DNA of 64,000 nt from Vespa crabro (lineage: Eukaryota; Arthropoda; Insecta; Hymenoptera; Vespidae). Under the pieces are notes generated by a model. That model did not search any database. It had not been told where the DNA came from and saw nothing but the letters and a program-made list of their open reading frames with translations. Position 1 is the stretch's first letter. Each line of letters opens with the position of its first letter. Location: the NCBI RefSeq assembly GCF_910589235.1, contig NC_060970.1:1391001-1455000 (forward strand), read 5' to 3'. The position numbers and the translations under genes were made by a program. Below are positions 23,950 through 35,281 of this stretch, piece after piece.

Positions 23950-24780
23950 CACTATTTCTTACAAATTCCTTAAAATAACTTAAAAGTAAGCATTTATATG
24001 AAACAATATTATTTCAATATTTTGTAGCTCCATCTTTTACTGATATAACAGTTAGTAAACATCTAGGTATAGATTTAAATAATTTTGTAACAATTTTTCT
24101 CCTTAATGATGTCCAGTTTCGTTCGATGTAATCTTTTAATTCCTGAAGAGTATGAAATTGTCTTTTCCTCCCAGCGTATACTGATCTGGCTAAATATGCC
24201 CAGCAATTTTCAATAATATTCATGTCCGGTGCCCATTCTAAAATTTGGGTATTTTACTCCCTAAAATATGCTTTTACAATCTTTGCAGTGCAGACACTTT
24301 TATTATCTTATTGAAAAACAAAGTTCGTGCCCGCAATTTTTACAGCATGTCTTTTCAATTGTTCATCGATTAAAGTAATGTAATTATTTTACATCAACAT
24401 ATTTCTCAGCAAAATGTAATCAACCTTCTTTATGTTAAGTCGTTAGTGGTGGTTTACGCATCAATTTTTGGGTTTTTATAATATGTTGTACATTTTGCAT
24501 TTTGTTTCTCTTGCAGTAGCAGTAGAATTTGATGCAATTTTTTAAATTGCACGTCGTTGACGATCGTTTGACCTGTTCTCTTTTTTTCCATATTGGTCTA
24601 CATTTCTTAACAAATTGTAAAAAATTTTGCGACTATGATTAAATAGTTTTGCAATTTTTCCAATAAAACAATTTTCTTTACGTAAATTTTGAATTGTTGT
24701 TATCTCACTATCATTCAATTTCTTACCACAATCTATTTTCGGAAATCTCGCAATATTTCTATATTAGAACATGCACGATA
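23950..24780 (-). pseudogene. Tc1-like transposase, decayed but nearly full length
   Basis: The N-terminus near 24720 reads KLNDSEITTIQNLRKEN, then IGKIAKLFNHSRKIFYNLLR and QYGKKRTGQ, the Tc1 helix-turn-helix pair. LHFAEKYVD lies near 24400. The second-Asp block near 24310 reads FVFQ, a stop, then DNKS. The third block, EWAPDMNIIENCWAYLARSV (near 24180-24240), carries the catalytic Glu. The C-terminus is PRCLLTVISVKDGATKY, ending at 24014. Internal parts between the DNA-binding and catalytic regions are shortened, so the first Asp is not identifiable. Confidence 0.85.
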
Positions 24781-24999
24781 TTAAATATTTGCTTATATAT
24801 AGAGTATGAAGACCTTGTACTAACTGAAAAGGAAAAATTTGCAGGTGTATTATCATTTTGACGCAACGGTCAGCACTAGTGTTTGTTTTAACTTTACTTT
24901 AAGTCATTATACAAAAGCGAAATATTTACTTCCCTGCACGTGCAATCTATTATTGACTGAAAGCTTGTTAGTTAATTAAGTTGAAGAAGAAATTGTAAC

Positions 25000-25400
25000 G
25001 TTTTGGCAATCAAGATGGGAAGAGTCACGAAAAGGAAGAACGATATTTGACTTTTTTCCGAACGTCAGAAAAAGGATGAATGCCCGTTTCGTCTCTCCAA
25101 ACTACTACGCGCAAGCTCTCACGGCGCACGGCGATTTCAAAGAAAAATTCACATTGTTGAATTTGCCACTGATGAGAGATGGGAGTGTAGTAGGGAGAAC
25201 ACAATTTTGCATCACAATTTTAAATATCTGACCTTCGAACTCTAGAGAATCGCTTTGAAGGAGATGGATTGAAATGGCCGGAGGCGGTAAGTCATCTTGT
25301 TAATTCAGCCGGAATTATCGAAGTTCTGGTGATGGGACGAAGTTCTGTAACCTTCTCTGGTTAACTCATTCTTGAACAGGATAAGATTAAAGAGACTCGT
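25000..25400 (+). pseudogene. LINE ORF2 C-terminus (R1/LOA-like) and 3' region
   Basis: The plus strand reads WQSRWEESRKGRTIFDFFPN, then YYAQALTAHGDFKEKFTLLN. This matches the order seen after RT in R1/LOA-group LINEs, where a Trp-rich block precedes GHG.F. After a stop comes a decayed zinc-finger region (CSRENTILHHNFKYLTFEL), then WPEAVSHLVNSAGIIEVLV, the usual end of the ORF. The following 25400-25830 may be its 3' untranslated part. No RT is present, as in a 5'-truncated insertion. Confidence 0.7.
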
Positions 25401-25835
25401 ATCCTTCATTCCTTTTTTTTCTTTTCTTTCCCATATTTCAACACTCCACAACTCTTTAAAACTCACAATCCTATCATCCCGCCCTATCCCACGGAACGAG
25501 TGTTAGGGATCGTGATACTGTGAGTGGGCCTCTCTTTGATTCCCCATGGGTAGGGCCAAGATCACCGTGGATATAGGTCCCAACAAATCTGCTTACACTT
25601 CCTCGCCAGCAGGAGTTTTGAGTTTTTCTGTTTGCTCACTTGGTTGTAGCGGGGAGTAGATGCAACTGTAGCACATGCCGTAGGTAGCATAGAAGCAGAC
25701 ACTTCACGGGTGTCCTTCACAATAAATGTTGACTGAAAAATATTACATAACACAGGAACTATAGTTATACAACTATTTGTGTAAATCAACAAAATTGCAC
25801 AGTATGCTATCTTTTTATCTTGGCTTGTGTGTGTA

Positions 25836-27443
25836 CAGTGGCGAGCATATAAATAAGAAAATATTTATTCTCAAATTAAATTGCTGATATAATCATGGAT
25901 TGTTTATATTTTTATTAGTATTACATGTCGCTGAAAAGTACATTTTGTAGACATTGAATAACTATAACATAATTATTAAACTAATTTTACCTTCATTTTT
26001 AACATACAATCAAATATACATAGTATAGAGCAATTATCAGCGAGCAACTAAATAAGAAAATATTATAAAACTAAAATTTGTCGATTTTATCTGAAACAAT
26101 ATAATCATTTTTGTAATTCAACCAAAATTATTCAATACTTCGTAGGTCCACCTTTATTTTTAATCATTTCCGCACATCGGCAAGACATAGAATTAATAAG
26201 TCAATGCTAATTCAACAACATCATATAATTTGTTAACATTAGATGGTTTCTTTTGTTTATCGACAATTTTTACTTTGTTCCAAGGGGTTTCTATTGAATT
26301 TAAATCGGCAGATTGAGCGGGTCATGTCATAATATTAACATGGTGGTCACTTAGAAACTGCTTTGCCATACGAAATGTGCATTTAGGATCGTTGTCTTCT
26401 TGAAGAATTCAGTCTACTGACGAATTGTTCATAGCAAAATTAAATAAATGGCGATCTAAGATATCAATATGATTCATAATTGTTTCTATTTGACAAATTG
26501 GACAATGACTATTCATAATCATCCCGTTTCAAACCATTACGGAATTACCGATTCCTTTAACGATTGGTTGTAGGCATCTTTCATTGAGTTGTTCGCCCAT
26601 TTTTCGCTGAACATATGTTTTCTCATTACAACTGAATTGATTAAAATTTTATTCATCGATGAAAATGACTATGGACTGTTGCTCTGTTATCCAGTCAATG
26701 TGCTCTTTCATGAAGCATAAACTTGCTTTTCGATTTTTTAAACTTATGAATGATTTTCTATGGGTAACACATCTTTTTGAGCCAAACTAATTTGAACGTC
26801 TCTGTACAATGTGAAGACTAATTTCTGCATGTAGTATGTGCTAAAATGTCAGAATGAATTTCTATTGCACTTTTGAAATGATACTTTTCTGAGAGCCGAT
26901 GAATTAAACGATTAATGCGAGGCGTTGTTTTTCGTGGTCTAATAGCTCGCACCTTGTTAGAATAGTTGTCATTGTCATCTTTTTGCTTCAAAGTTTGGTG
27001 ATAAGCAATAATAGAAATATCCAAACGATTTGAAATTTCACAAAATTTAAAATTTTGTTTACTCAATTGCAGAATTTCTCGTCGCATATTAAGTGCAACT
27101 AGATATCCACCTATAATTATAAAGCAGGAAATGAAAAATAAACAAATACAGATTAATTATTTCCACTTTAACGAACTGCAGACATTCACATTACGAAGAA
27201 TTTCGTACAACTAATAGTAATAAGACATTTTTTATTACGTGCTCGCTTTAAATGTGTTGCTACGCACTGTTTACCGTCGTAAAGGTCAAACAACAACTTT
27301 AGCCAAGATGTATTCTATATCAAATTATAGCTTAGTATGTACACTTTCCGAAAATACTGATTTTATATGTATTTTCATTTTATATGCAAAAACAGATTGT
27401 TTAAGTTTGCAAAAACGTTTTTCTTATTTATATGCCAATATGT
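25836..27443 (-). mobile_element. IR/DR-type Tc1 element, copy 1, complete ends, dead transposase
   Basis: The left end is TA then CAGTGGCGAGCATATAAATAAG at 25834-25857. An inner repeat of the same motif (GCGAGCAACTAAATAAGAAA) lies 200 bp inside at 26040. The right end has an inner motif at 27238-27250 and an outer motif near 27418-27443 in inverse orientation. This is the IR/DR layout of some Tc1 elements. The transposase on the minus strand begins MRREILQLSKQNFKFCEISN at 27087. Further blocks are IRPRKTTPRINRLIHRLSEK, the first-Asp region near 26650 (degenerate), LQEDNDPKCTFRMAKQFLSD (second Asp) and DLNSIEI (Glu), giving DD34E spacing. TGA codons at 26409-26411 and 26322-26324 replace expected Trp and are shared with the copy at 52657. 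Confidence 0.88.
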
Positions 27444-27519
27444 GTGTGTGCCAGGTGTAAAAGAATAAGTGAGAAATACTATAGGGATGGCTTCAGCACA
27501 TCAAAACAAGAAAAAAATT

Positions 27520-28700
27520 CACATAAAAATATTTGATTTTGCTACGGAATTACAGCGAATTGGTGTTTTGATGAACTATATGCACTTTCATTCACAAGAG
27601 GTGTTCAAAATGACCTCCTTGTACCTGTACATAAGCTTGCAGTCGTCTTACAAGCGATTGCCTCATTCTCTCCATATTTTCAGTCATTGCTCGGAAATGC
27701 TAGCAGCTTTGTTTAATCCTTTTACGAAGTATTTCCACACTGTCTATGGGCCTTTTATAGAACTTTTATATTTTAAATAAACCTACAAATAAAAATCCAG
27801 CGGATTCAAGTCGAGTGAGCAAGCAGGTCAAGCAATGGGACCACCAGATCTATCCATTTTCTTGGAAATCGTTCATTTAAAAATTGTTTGGCTAGTCGGT
27901 AAAAATACGGCGGTGTTCCATCATGTATAAACAATATGCAATATCTGATATTCAGTGGAACATATTCTAATAACATATTCAACTGTGTTTTTAAGAAATC
28001 ATAGTAGGACTGGCCTATTAATTTTTCTGGGAAAAGAATGACATTGCATTATCACCTATTATTCCTGCCCACACATTTAAACTAAATCGGTACTGATGTC
28101 TTGACTGGTGGGATGCAGATTTTCATCAGCCCAACGATAAGAATTGTGAAAATTTACGATTCTATTGTTTGTGAATTCAGCTTTATCGGTAAAAAATATG
28201 CAAGCCGAAAAATTTTGGTTTTGGATAATCATTTGAAGAAAACATCTACAAAAAACAATTCTAGGAAGAAAGTCAGTTTCAAGAAGTCCTTGTACTCACT
28301 GAATGTGATACAAATACATCTCTTAAAATTCTTCACACATTCATATGTGAAGTAGTTTTTGTTATCGCTATTTTTCGAGTAATATCTCCATCATTTGCTT
28401 CAATGTGATTAAGAATCCGCTCTTTTAAATGAACAGATCTTTAAATAAGGTTAACACTATTTGAAACTCTTTTCTGAAAAAAAGCCAGTTTGTCGCAGAC
28501 GCTCATGTATCCTCCGAAAAGTATTCTTATTAGGAAACGTCTATTAGGAAAACACTCTTCATGGAGTCGTATTGCTTTCAATGAACTACATTGGGCAAGC
28601 CCAAAGATGCACTTTCAGTTGATTCACTTTTATTTTCACATGTCACTATGATTCCGGATGCTGTTGCTGGCTGCTCCTTTAGGTCTCTTGACTAAGTGAA
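27520..28700 (-). pseudogene. Tc1/mariner-superfamily transposase (DDE_3-like, probable DD37D-type)
   Basis: On the minus strand: HEECFPNRRFPNKNTFRRIH (N-terminal, near 28530), then FFTDKAEFTNNRIVNFHNSY with the first Asp near 28190 and YRWADENLHPTSQ. KLIGQSYYDFLKTQLNMLLE, FIHDGTPPYFYRLAKQFLNE (second Asp, near 27920) and SLDLNPLDFYL (third Asp, near 27800) follow. The C-terminus is RQSLVRRLQAYVQVQGGHFE near 27600-27670. Frame changes occur about every 100-200 bases. All three catalytic Asp remain recognisable; the Glu usually following the first Asp is Lys. Terminal repeats were not identified. Confidence 0.85.
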
Positions 28701-28789
28701 GAAGAAGATATATTAACTCCATAATGCTTCTACGAGATATAGACTCCATCCGTATATGTTATACAGTACGTAAGCGTAGGTACGGTGAT

Positions 28790-29720
28790 GTATTTCACTT
28801 ATGAAGATATTTTCATTATGAAGAATCATAAATATAGCAAGTACTCTGGCGCTTGCTGACCCAAAGGTTACAAAGCTCCCTAGAACCATTGTCTCATACT
28901 TGATGCGATCTTGTCTAATGATTCTTCATCCATTAGATTATTAAGAGAAATTTTTCCTCATGGTATCTGCCTTCCGCTAGCTTCTCTAACGAAAGTGTCG
29001 AGGATGACGGGTTTTTCGACTGGCTCCATAATATATAATCTTAACGTGTTCAGAATCTTGGAGTATATCCCGCTGGTTCCGAGATATTCTGGATCAATAT
29101 ATCTTCACTTCGTAGTTACCGTGTAAAGAACGGGGCTTTTGGTTAGTTCGATAGTTGTTAGTTTCGATAAGTGTTAGTTTTGTTGCTAGACCTTCGTAAA
29201 GAACATCGTATTCACTGAACCCACAACTGTCGTTCGGAATTATTGATCAATTGCTCTCGCTTTCGTTTGAGTCGAGACAAATTTCTTCGTCCAGTGCGCA
29301 TACGGCTCCTGTTTTTAGATGAATCTGATTGGTTCGTGTCTTTATTGTTGCATAGTAGTCGCGTAATATGATCTTGACAGTAGCTTGTACTACTATGTTA
29401 TCCTATGTTTCGTACGGATCGCTAATCTTTGCATGTTCCATCCGTTCTGATGATCCTATTGATGGAGTAGCTCCTTCTAGCTGTGTTATTTTTCTTTAAG
29501 CTTAATAGAGAAGCGTTCGATCTTAGAGAGACTTCCTCCTACTGAGTGTAGTTGTTGGCACAGATGATGAGTGAGTGTATATAAGTATTCTCGTTGTCCA
29601 TTATGAATGATGGATATGTGTGAATACATCTTGCAATAATAAATAGTTCTATCAATCTCGATTCGACATTGAATTATCTTTAGTGCATGATAGTCCGATG
29701 ATTGTAGTAACTGCATGTAG
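28790..29720 (-). pseudogene. Envelope-like membrane glycoprotein gene, broken (possibly chuvirus-derived, BEL/Pao-associated type)
   Basis: Two minus-strand frames follow each other. 29520-29716 reads QSSDYHALKIIQCRIEIDRT, then IYYCKMYSHISIIHNGQREY and a CQQLHS block. 29130-29470, in another frame, reads VVQATVKIILRDYYATIKTR, then TGAVCALDEEICLDSNESES and FSEYDVLYEGLATKL. The paired cysteines and the YxVLYEG block fit glycoproteins found in arthropod genomes that descend from chuvirus-like G proteins, some carried by BEL/Pao retrotransposons. Near 28850-28890 a hydrophobic stretch (GSFVTFGSASARVLAIFMIL) could be the membrane anchor. Breaks: a frame change near 29480, in-frame stops near 29410 and 29240, and further shifts toward the C-terminus. 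No signal peptide is visible and no pol gene is adjacent. Assignment to chuvirus is from memory of the family and needs a search. Confidence 0.5.
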
Positions 29721-29854
29721 ATCGTATTGTTTATATGTTAGAGGTCAGATATTTCGCATTTAGCTACGTCCAACAAGGAAAATGTCGAAATGTTTAAAGA
29801 AATTCTTCAACAATCATATCCTACTAGCGCCACTCTTACTAAGATAAGTATTAA

Positions 29855-30090
29855 CACATTGTGTACGAGTCACGAGCTATCTCGTTTTCATGTTTTTTCG
29901 ACTGAATCGATGTGTTAAGCAATCAAAGACAAATGTTTATGTTACGTTATCAAGGTAATGAACCTTACGATTCTTACACCATATTTCGGATATTGGCATT
30001 ATCTTTATATGGATAACTATTATAATACTTGGAGTATTGAAAAATGTCTTTGGGAGCGCATTGAGCGCGCAGAGCGCCGTACGCAATGTG
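29855..30090. mobile_element. TTAA-flanked MITE, second type (236 bp)
   Basis: TTAA at 29851-29854 and 30091-30094. The ends are CACATTGTGTACG and, read inward from the right, CACATTGCGTACG (12 of 13 match). An internal GATGTGTTAA near 29909 resembles a further end. No open frame. The ends differ from those of the MITEs at 16395 and 19610. Confidence 0.85.
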
Positions 30091-30099
30091 TTAATGTAA

Positions 30100-30890
30100 G
30101 TATTTTAATCGTGTTTCCTTGAATTGTAATATCTCTTCTTTTTAGCTTAAGTAGTTTTGCCTGGACGTCGATAAGCAACTGATGGTTGGAGCTAGGTCTG
30201 CACTGCTTATATTATAAAATTTTCGACTAACGGAATAATAAAGATTTACCTTACCTGTATGGAAGATTATTACGCCATAGTGCGCTTGCTAAGATTGTGT
30301 AATCTTATCGGATAGTCTATCGGTAAGTGTTCCATGATGGCGATTTTATCGACGCTTACTTCGACGTTGCTTCGACTTATTGATCTTAAGACGATTAGTG
30401 TGCATTACTCGAGTGTATTTTTCTCATATATTTACGAGATTTAAAATCTCATACGTAATATGAGATTTAATTAAGATAATCAATATTATCAGTTAAAATA
30501 TAATTGATTAAGAAAAAAAGAAGCCGTCTTTTCTAAAAAAAGGTAACTTAGGATTAAGAAGAAAAACGAAACCTCTTTCTCGAAAAAAAGAACAAAGTAA
30601 CTTATTGATACCATTGTGATCTAAAAATTATAAGTCGAATTCTTTCGAAGTATATGGAACGAACATAACCCATAACAGATAAGTTTTATTGAATTTTGAT
30701 TGAATAATATTTATATTTATATTAATTCTATCCAATCAAAACTAATATATATTTTATACGTTATTTGTATCACACGTATTTTTATATATATTTTTAGGTA
30801 CGAATTATTTAGTTTAAAACAACAATTTTGAAAAATTCAGTAAGATTCTATTTTACAAGTTGTATTTATTAAAAAAATATTACAAAATTA
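30100..30890. other. No recognised gene; upstream of the small two-exon candidate gene
   Basis: AT-rich. A TTTTTAG/GTACG acceptor-like site at about 30795-30800 and TATA-rich sequence at 30715-30790 could belong to a 5' untranslated region of the gene starting at 30893, but this is not established. Confidence 0.35.
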
Positions 30891-30892
30891 TA

Positions 30893-31198
30893 ATGTCAAA
30901 ATATTGTGATATATTGCCTCAGATACAAAAAGAAGATTTGAATTTAAAAATGATATTAGATGAAATATTAGAAATGAGAAGTAATTTCTTATAAAAATAT
31001 ATACACATATATAAAGTATTTAAGTAATATTATATTTCAGTTAAGTGTGCTCAAATGAAATTAGAAATGTTATGTTTTTATAAATCGCAATGTTTACAAA
31101 TACTTGAAATGTTGAAAAAATTAGAACATAATCAAAATCCTTTTGTTAAATTACCATTTATACAAGAATCGCATTTATTGGCCGAAAATACATCATGA
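30893..31198 (+). CDS. Possible small two-exon host gene, 81 residues, unknown function
   Basis: ATG at 30893 in an AAAATTATAATGTC context opens exon 1 (30893-30980). A GT donor (AGAA/GTAATT) and an acceptor after a pyrimidine-rich run (TATATTTCAG, ending 31040) bound a 60-base intron, a typical insect size. Exon 2 (31041-31198) ends in TGA. Joined, the frame is 82 codons including stop, with no lesion. The product starts MSKYCDILPQIQKEDLNLKM, is helical in character (repeated Leu/Ile/Met with Lys/Glu, for example LQILEMLKKLEHNQN) and has four Cys, without signal peptide or membrane segment. A coiled-coil protein would fit. I do not recognise a family. An ATTAAA lies near 31230. It is the only multi-part unbroken frame in a region of dead transposons, which is the main argument for it; chance is possible in AT-rich DNA. 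Confidence 0.45.
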
Positions 31199-31259
31199 GT
31201 TATTTAAACTTACTATATTAATTTAAAAATATTAAATATTAATAAGTAATCTTCATTGT

Positions 31260-32240
31260 TCAATTTATTCGTGAAAAATTATTCAATTTATTTATGTTAA
31301 ACTTACTTATTTTTACATTATTTTTACTCATAACTGAAATTATCTCATATGGTCCTACATATTGATCGTTAAACTTTCCCTTATGCGTGTCTTTTAGGAA
31401 ACATACGTAATCACCTACTTTGAAATTGACGGCTCTTTGCTTTTTATCATAATAAATTTTGGATCTAATTTTTGTCGTATTTAGATTTCTTTGCACGACT
31501 TCTTGCGACCTATTAATTTGCTCACTTAATTCACTTAAATAATATGCATAGGTTTTGCTCTGGAGATCGTTAAAAGTTGATTCGTTCAATGTTCGATCTA
31601 ATTACCCGAAGACTAGTTCTTGAGGAATATACATCGTGCCCTTGTACACTTGTATTATATAAAAAGAACTATTTCGATCCAATTATTTCAATCACTATTA
31701 TCAGAAATAAAGTTTTTTAGAAATTCGGCTAATACGTGGTAAAAGCGTTTAATCAATCCATTAGACTGTCGATGATACGGTAAGATGTTGAAAAAGTGAT
31801 CTTAGGCGCGTCTCTTTCACTCATCGGTATAATCCTGATGCAATATTTCTGTAATGTTTGGTAGCGGATAACTACTTTTTATCGTTTCTTTATTTAGCAT
31901 TCTGTAGTTTATTATTAGCCTCCATTTCTTATTAACGCCTGCCTTTTTCAGGCAGAGAGGCGAATTGTATGGTGATAAGGATGGTCGGATTACGTCATTT
32001 TGTATAAGATCGCTTACGTGCTTGTTGATTTCTTCCTTGTATATAAGAAGAAAACGATACTGACATACGGCGACTGGTATCGAGTTGACAGTCGTTATTA
32101 TTCGTGATGGTGGTTGTGTACGTCAGCTTATTCCTAGTAGATGAAATAAATTCAACGAGTCTCTCAACATTTCTTTAGCTATTTCTTTCTCTTCTGTGTT
32201 TACTGACTCTAATTTCACGCATTAGAGCACTTTTTTTAGA
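31260..32240 (-). pseudogene. Gypsy element D: RT N-terminus fused by deletion to integrase
   Basis: From the right on the minus strand: a linker and start of RT (SLNLFHLLG near 32160; VAVCQYRFLL; EEINKHVSDLIQNDVIRPSL; SPYNSPLCLKK; KKWRLIINYRMLNKETIKSS; YPLPNITEILHQ near 31855). A first gap follows, then SERDAPKITFST (RT, near 31800-31835). Then it jumps straight into YHRQSNGLIKRFYHVLAEF (the integrase Glu region, near 31740). The integrase C-terminal domain is at 31260-31589: RSKIYYDKKQRAVNFKVGDY, then GKFNDQYVGPYEIISVMSKN. The RT active site, RNase H and most of integrase are missing. Confidence 0.85.
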
Positions 32241-32249
32241 GTGCTCTAA

Positions 32250-32640
32250 GATTACGGAAAATGCACAGCATCAGCTGAAGATTCCCGTTCAATGTATTTA
32301 CGTAAACTGATTTCATTATCTGTTTTATTGAGCGGCATTTGGACAATGTATCTACCTGTTTTCATATTTCGAATCGTGTTCTGTTTGAAGTGTTTTTCAT
32401 ATGCGTTCTTTGCCTATGCAAGAACCTTTTTGAAATCAAAATCTTCTTTTTCCTAAAACGGAATTACTTCTTGGTATGTGTTAATTGATCCATTGTATAA
32501 AACATGTGGCTTCAAATAGATGTTACGTACTCTTTCCTAATTACAATTTCTACGAGCTTGAATTTTAAGGACTCAATCGAATCTCCAAGAAAAGATGTTA
32601 ATATCGCCTTTTTCTACAGATTTCGAAATCCTTAGTTTGT
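32250..32640 (-). pseudogene. Retrotransposon pol fragment, possibly BEL/Pao-type or upstream gypsy part
   Basis: The minus strand reads KNAYEKHFKQNTIRNMKTGR, then YIVQMPLNKTDNEISLRKYI (near 32290-32420). BEL/Pao polyproteins have a similar HF...R...GRYVVRLP block between protease and RT. With only this block and several stops around it, the family is uncertain. It lies just upstream of gypsy element D on the same strand. Confidence 0.3.
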
Positions 32641-32820
32641 TTAATCATCTTTCTTTGCAAAGTGATATATTTATAGACAATTCGGTTTTAATGCAAATAT
32701 CCGAATTAGTTTCTGAATCATTCAATGCGTTTATTAGTTGTTTCTTGGATTTTCATAATGTATCTTAAAATGGGTATAACATTTTAGCCAGAGATTCATT
32801 GATTCGTTGTTCTCGGGTTG

Positions 32821-32865
32821 ACTTTTACCTTTCGGTAACTTTTACCTTTCGGTAACTTTTACCTT
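32821..32865. repeat. 17-bp tandem repeat
   Basis: ACTTTTACCTTTCGGTA repeated twice, with a partial third copy. Confidence 0.9.
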
Positions 32866-32899
32866 ATTTATTTGTTCTTCCCTGAGGAACATAGAATAG

Positions 32900-34860
32900 G
32901 TAATGTTTGGAAATTTATTTTACATTATTGCAACTAATCGTTTATTATAATTACTCTTTTATATACATATACTATATATTTCTAATAATAAATGTAGAAA
33001 ACACTATAAACAAAGAAATCTATATTTACAAGGAATGCAAAATATATCAATTAAATAAATACTAATATAGTTTTTGTAACAATATGCGTGAAAAAATCAA
33101 ATATATACCATAAGTAATTATGAACAATTGAAGGAGATATAAAGCATAATTCGAATAAGTACAATTATAAGTAATAACGCAGGAAATATATAGATGCTTA
33201 GTGGATTGAAACTATAAAGTTAATGAATATAATTCGATGAAACCAACAGTATCGTTGATGGTGGAACATATCGGCAAAAGGCATTGGGGAACTTCGAGAA
33301 GAACAAAATTATGACAGAAGGAGGAAAGCGATAAACTCTCTTAAAGAGATAACTATAATCAATTGCTCCCGTTAGATTTATAACGACAGATTACATCAGA
33401 TGTGAAGTTTCCTAGCAATGTGCGTAAGGCACTAGTGTAGTTGAAATCCTTCTATATAAATTACATATGTATACACATCTGGAAATAGTTGGTTAATTGA
33501 AATCGCAACCAGTTCTACTCCAATGTTTAATCACTGAGCGATACTTCTCAAAGGCGATTCTATTAATTCTTGCGAAACTGAAGAGTTTACGAGCCGGCCT
33601 ATTACTACGAAACTTTTTTCAATAAGAAATTTTCAGCGAAATCGGCAGAATTCCAATTAGTTTATCGCTGAGGAGTAAATATTAGTCAAAAATTAATTAA
33701 ATGCCGATATGTTATATAGTTTGTATCTTTGCTACGAATCAATTTTGTTGCAAGATAGTGATTTAATATCGTAGTTATTACGAATATTTTGTTAAAAATA
33801 TATTTCGACTACGCAATAAATGAATAATAGCCGAACAGAATTTCAAACAAACCACAAAACAATGAATTTAAGTTAAAACACAAAAAATTCTACATGAAAC
33901 ATGAACAACATTGAAGTATAAAATAGAAGAAAAATAAATAAATCTCGACTTGTAAATGCGTGAAAAAAATAAAAAAAAGAAAATTAAGAAAAATAGACTA
34001 CCACGCAAAAGGACTTAATAGAATTCAACCAAGGAGAGCACAAAAATAAAGTAACTATAATTGCATGTAATGTCATGTTTTATCTAAATATTGATAAAGG
34101 AAAAATAGTAAAAAATATAAGGAGAACATAAAAATAAATATAAATTACTTGTAAAGTCTTTGAAAAATTAACGGAAATGTTCTTTACTGTTTTCTTTTCG
34201 CCCAGCGAATTTTCGTTTCCTTCATTGACTTAAAGAAGATTAACTCCCTTCTTCTCCGCGCTGTCTCTCCTGTTTCTTACGTGTAGACATATTTTTTCCT
34301 TATCGATGAATATCCCACGCGAGTCTTATTTTTTATAAAAAGACAAATTTAAGAAATAAAAAGTAAATTTATTTTATACAAAAGTATAGATTTTATATTA
34401 AAACATGAAACGAAATCTTTTATTTTTATAATAAAAACAAATAATTGTTTCATTAAATATGAAAAATATCATGTCTACCCTTACAGAAAGAATAATACTC
34501 AGGTAACTTAATCATCATAAATGTCACCTATTAAACAATATCCTTCATATTATAAAATAGATTATCCAAAACGTGGCATAACAATTATATTTAATCACGA
34601 AATTGTGGAAAAGTGAATTATGAAAAAATGAATTGTGAAAATTTCAAAATTACATTCGAATCACTTGGATTCACAGTTCGTTTATGAAAATTATACTACT
34701 AAATAATTAAAAAATGTTTTGCAAAAAGGTATTATAAGAAAGTATAAAATAAAGATTAAGTAAAATAAAATATAAAAACCACAAACTAAACTTTAATCAA
34801 TAATAATATATTTTTGTATTTGCCGATCAAGAGTATTTTAATTCTAATTGTTTAATTGTT
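32900..34860. other. AT-rich stretch with no supported gene
   Basis: Many short A-rich frames. A minus-strand ATG near 34290 (MSTRKKQERQRGEEGS, then stop) has a splice-donor-like GTAAGA right after codon 3, but no partner exon was found. Confidence 0.45.
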
Positions 34861-34870
34861 TCTATATTAA

Positions 34871-35281
34871 CCTATGAAAATTTAAGAGAACTTTATTTAT
34901 CTGGTAATCTTTACAAAGTCGATACTGTTTGGTCTTTATATCAGATAAATGTCCTACTCTTGCTAGAAAACGAAAATAATTTTTATACAATTCTGTTAAG
35001 ATGATAAATGATTTATACAAGCATTATGCATGGAATTAAAAGAATTAGGATTGCAAAATGATTTAACTTTACCTAATTTTGTCTGTAAACGAGTTGCAAT
35101 AAATTATGAATGTAATGCTCCTAATAATACGAGGTACAGATTTATCATCTTGACAGACTTGTATAAAAATAGTTTTCGTTTTTTAGCAAGAGTAGAACAT
35201 TTATCTGATATAAAGACCAAACAGTATCGGCTTTGTAAAAATTATCAGGTAAATAAAGTTTCCCTAAATTTCTATTTAGTG
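34871..35281. mobile_element. Foldback MITE with about 140-bp inverted arms, TTAA-flanked
   Basis: The arms (about 34871-35008 and 35141-35281) are reverse complements over nearly their whole length, for example CGATACTGTTTGGTCTTTAT at 34920 and its complement near 35220. By eye roughly nine in ten bases match over the inner 119 bp. The loop is about 130 bp. TTAA occurs at both edges (34867-34870 and 35282-35285). An open frame crossing the right arm (35030-35299) is a by-product of the arm. It sits 50 bp from the piggyBac remnant at 35330. Confidence 0.85.
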
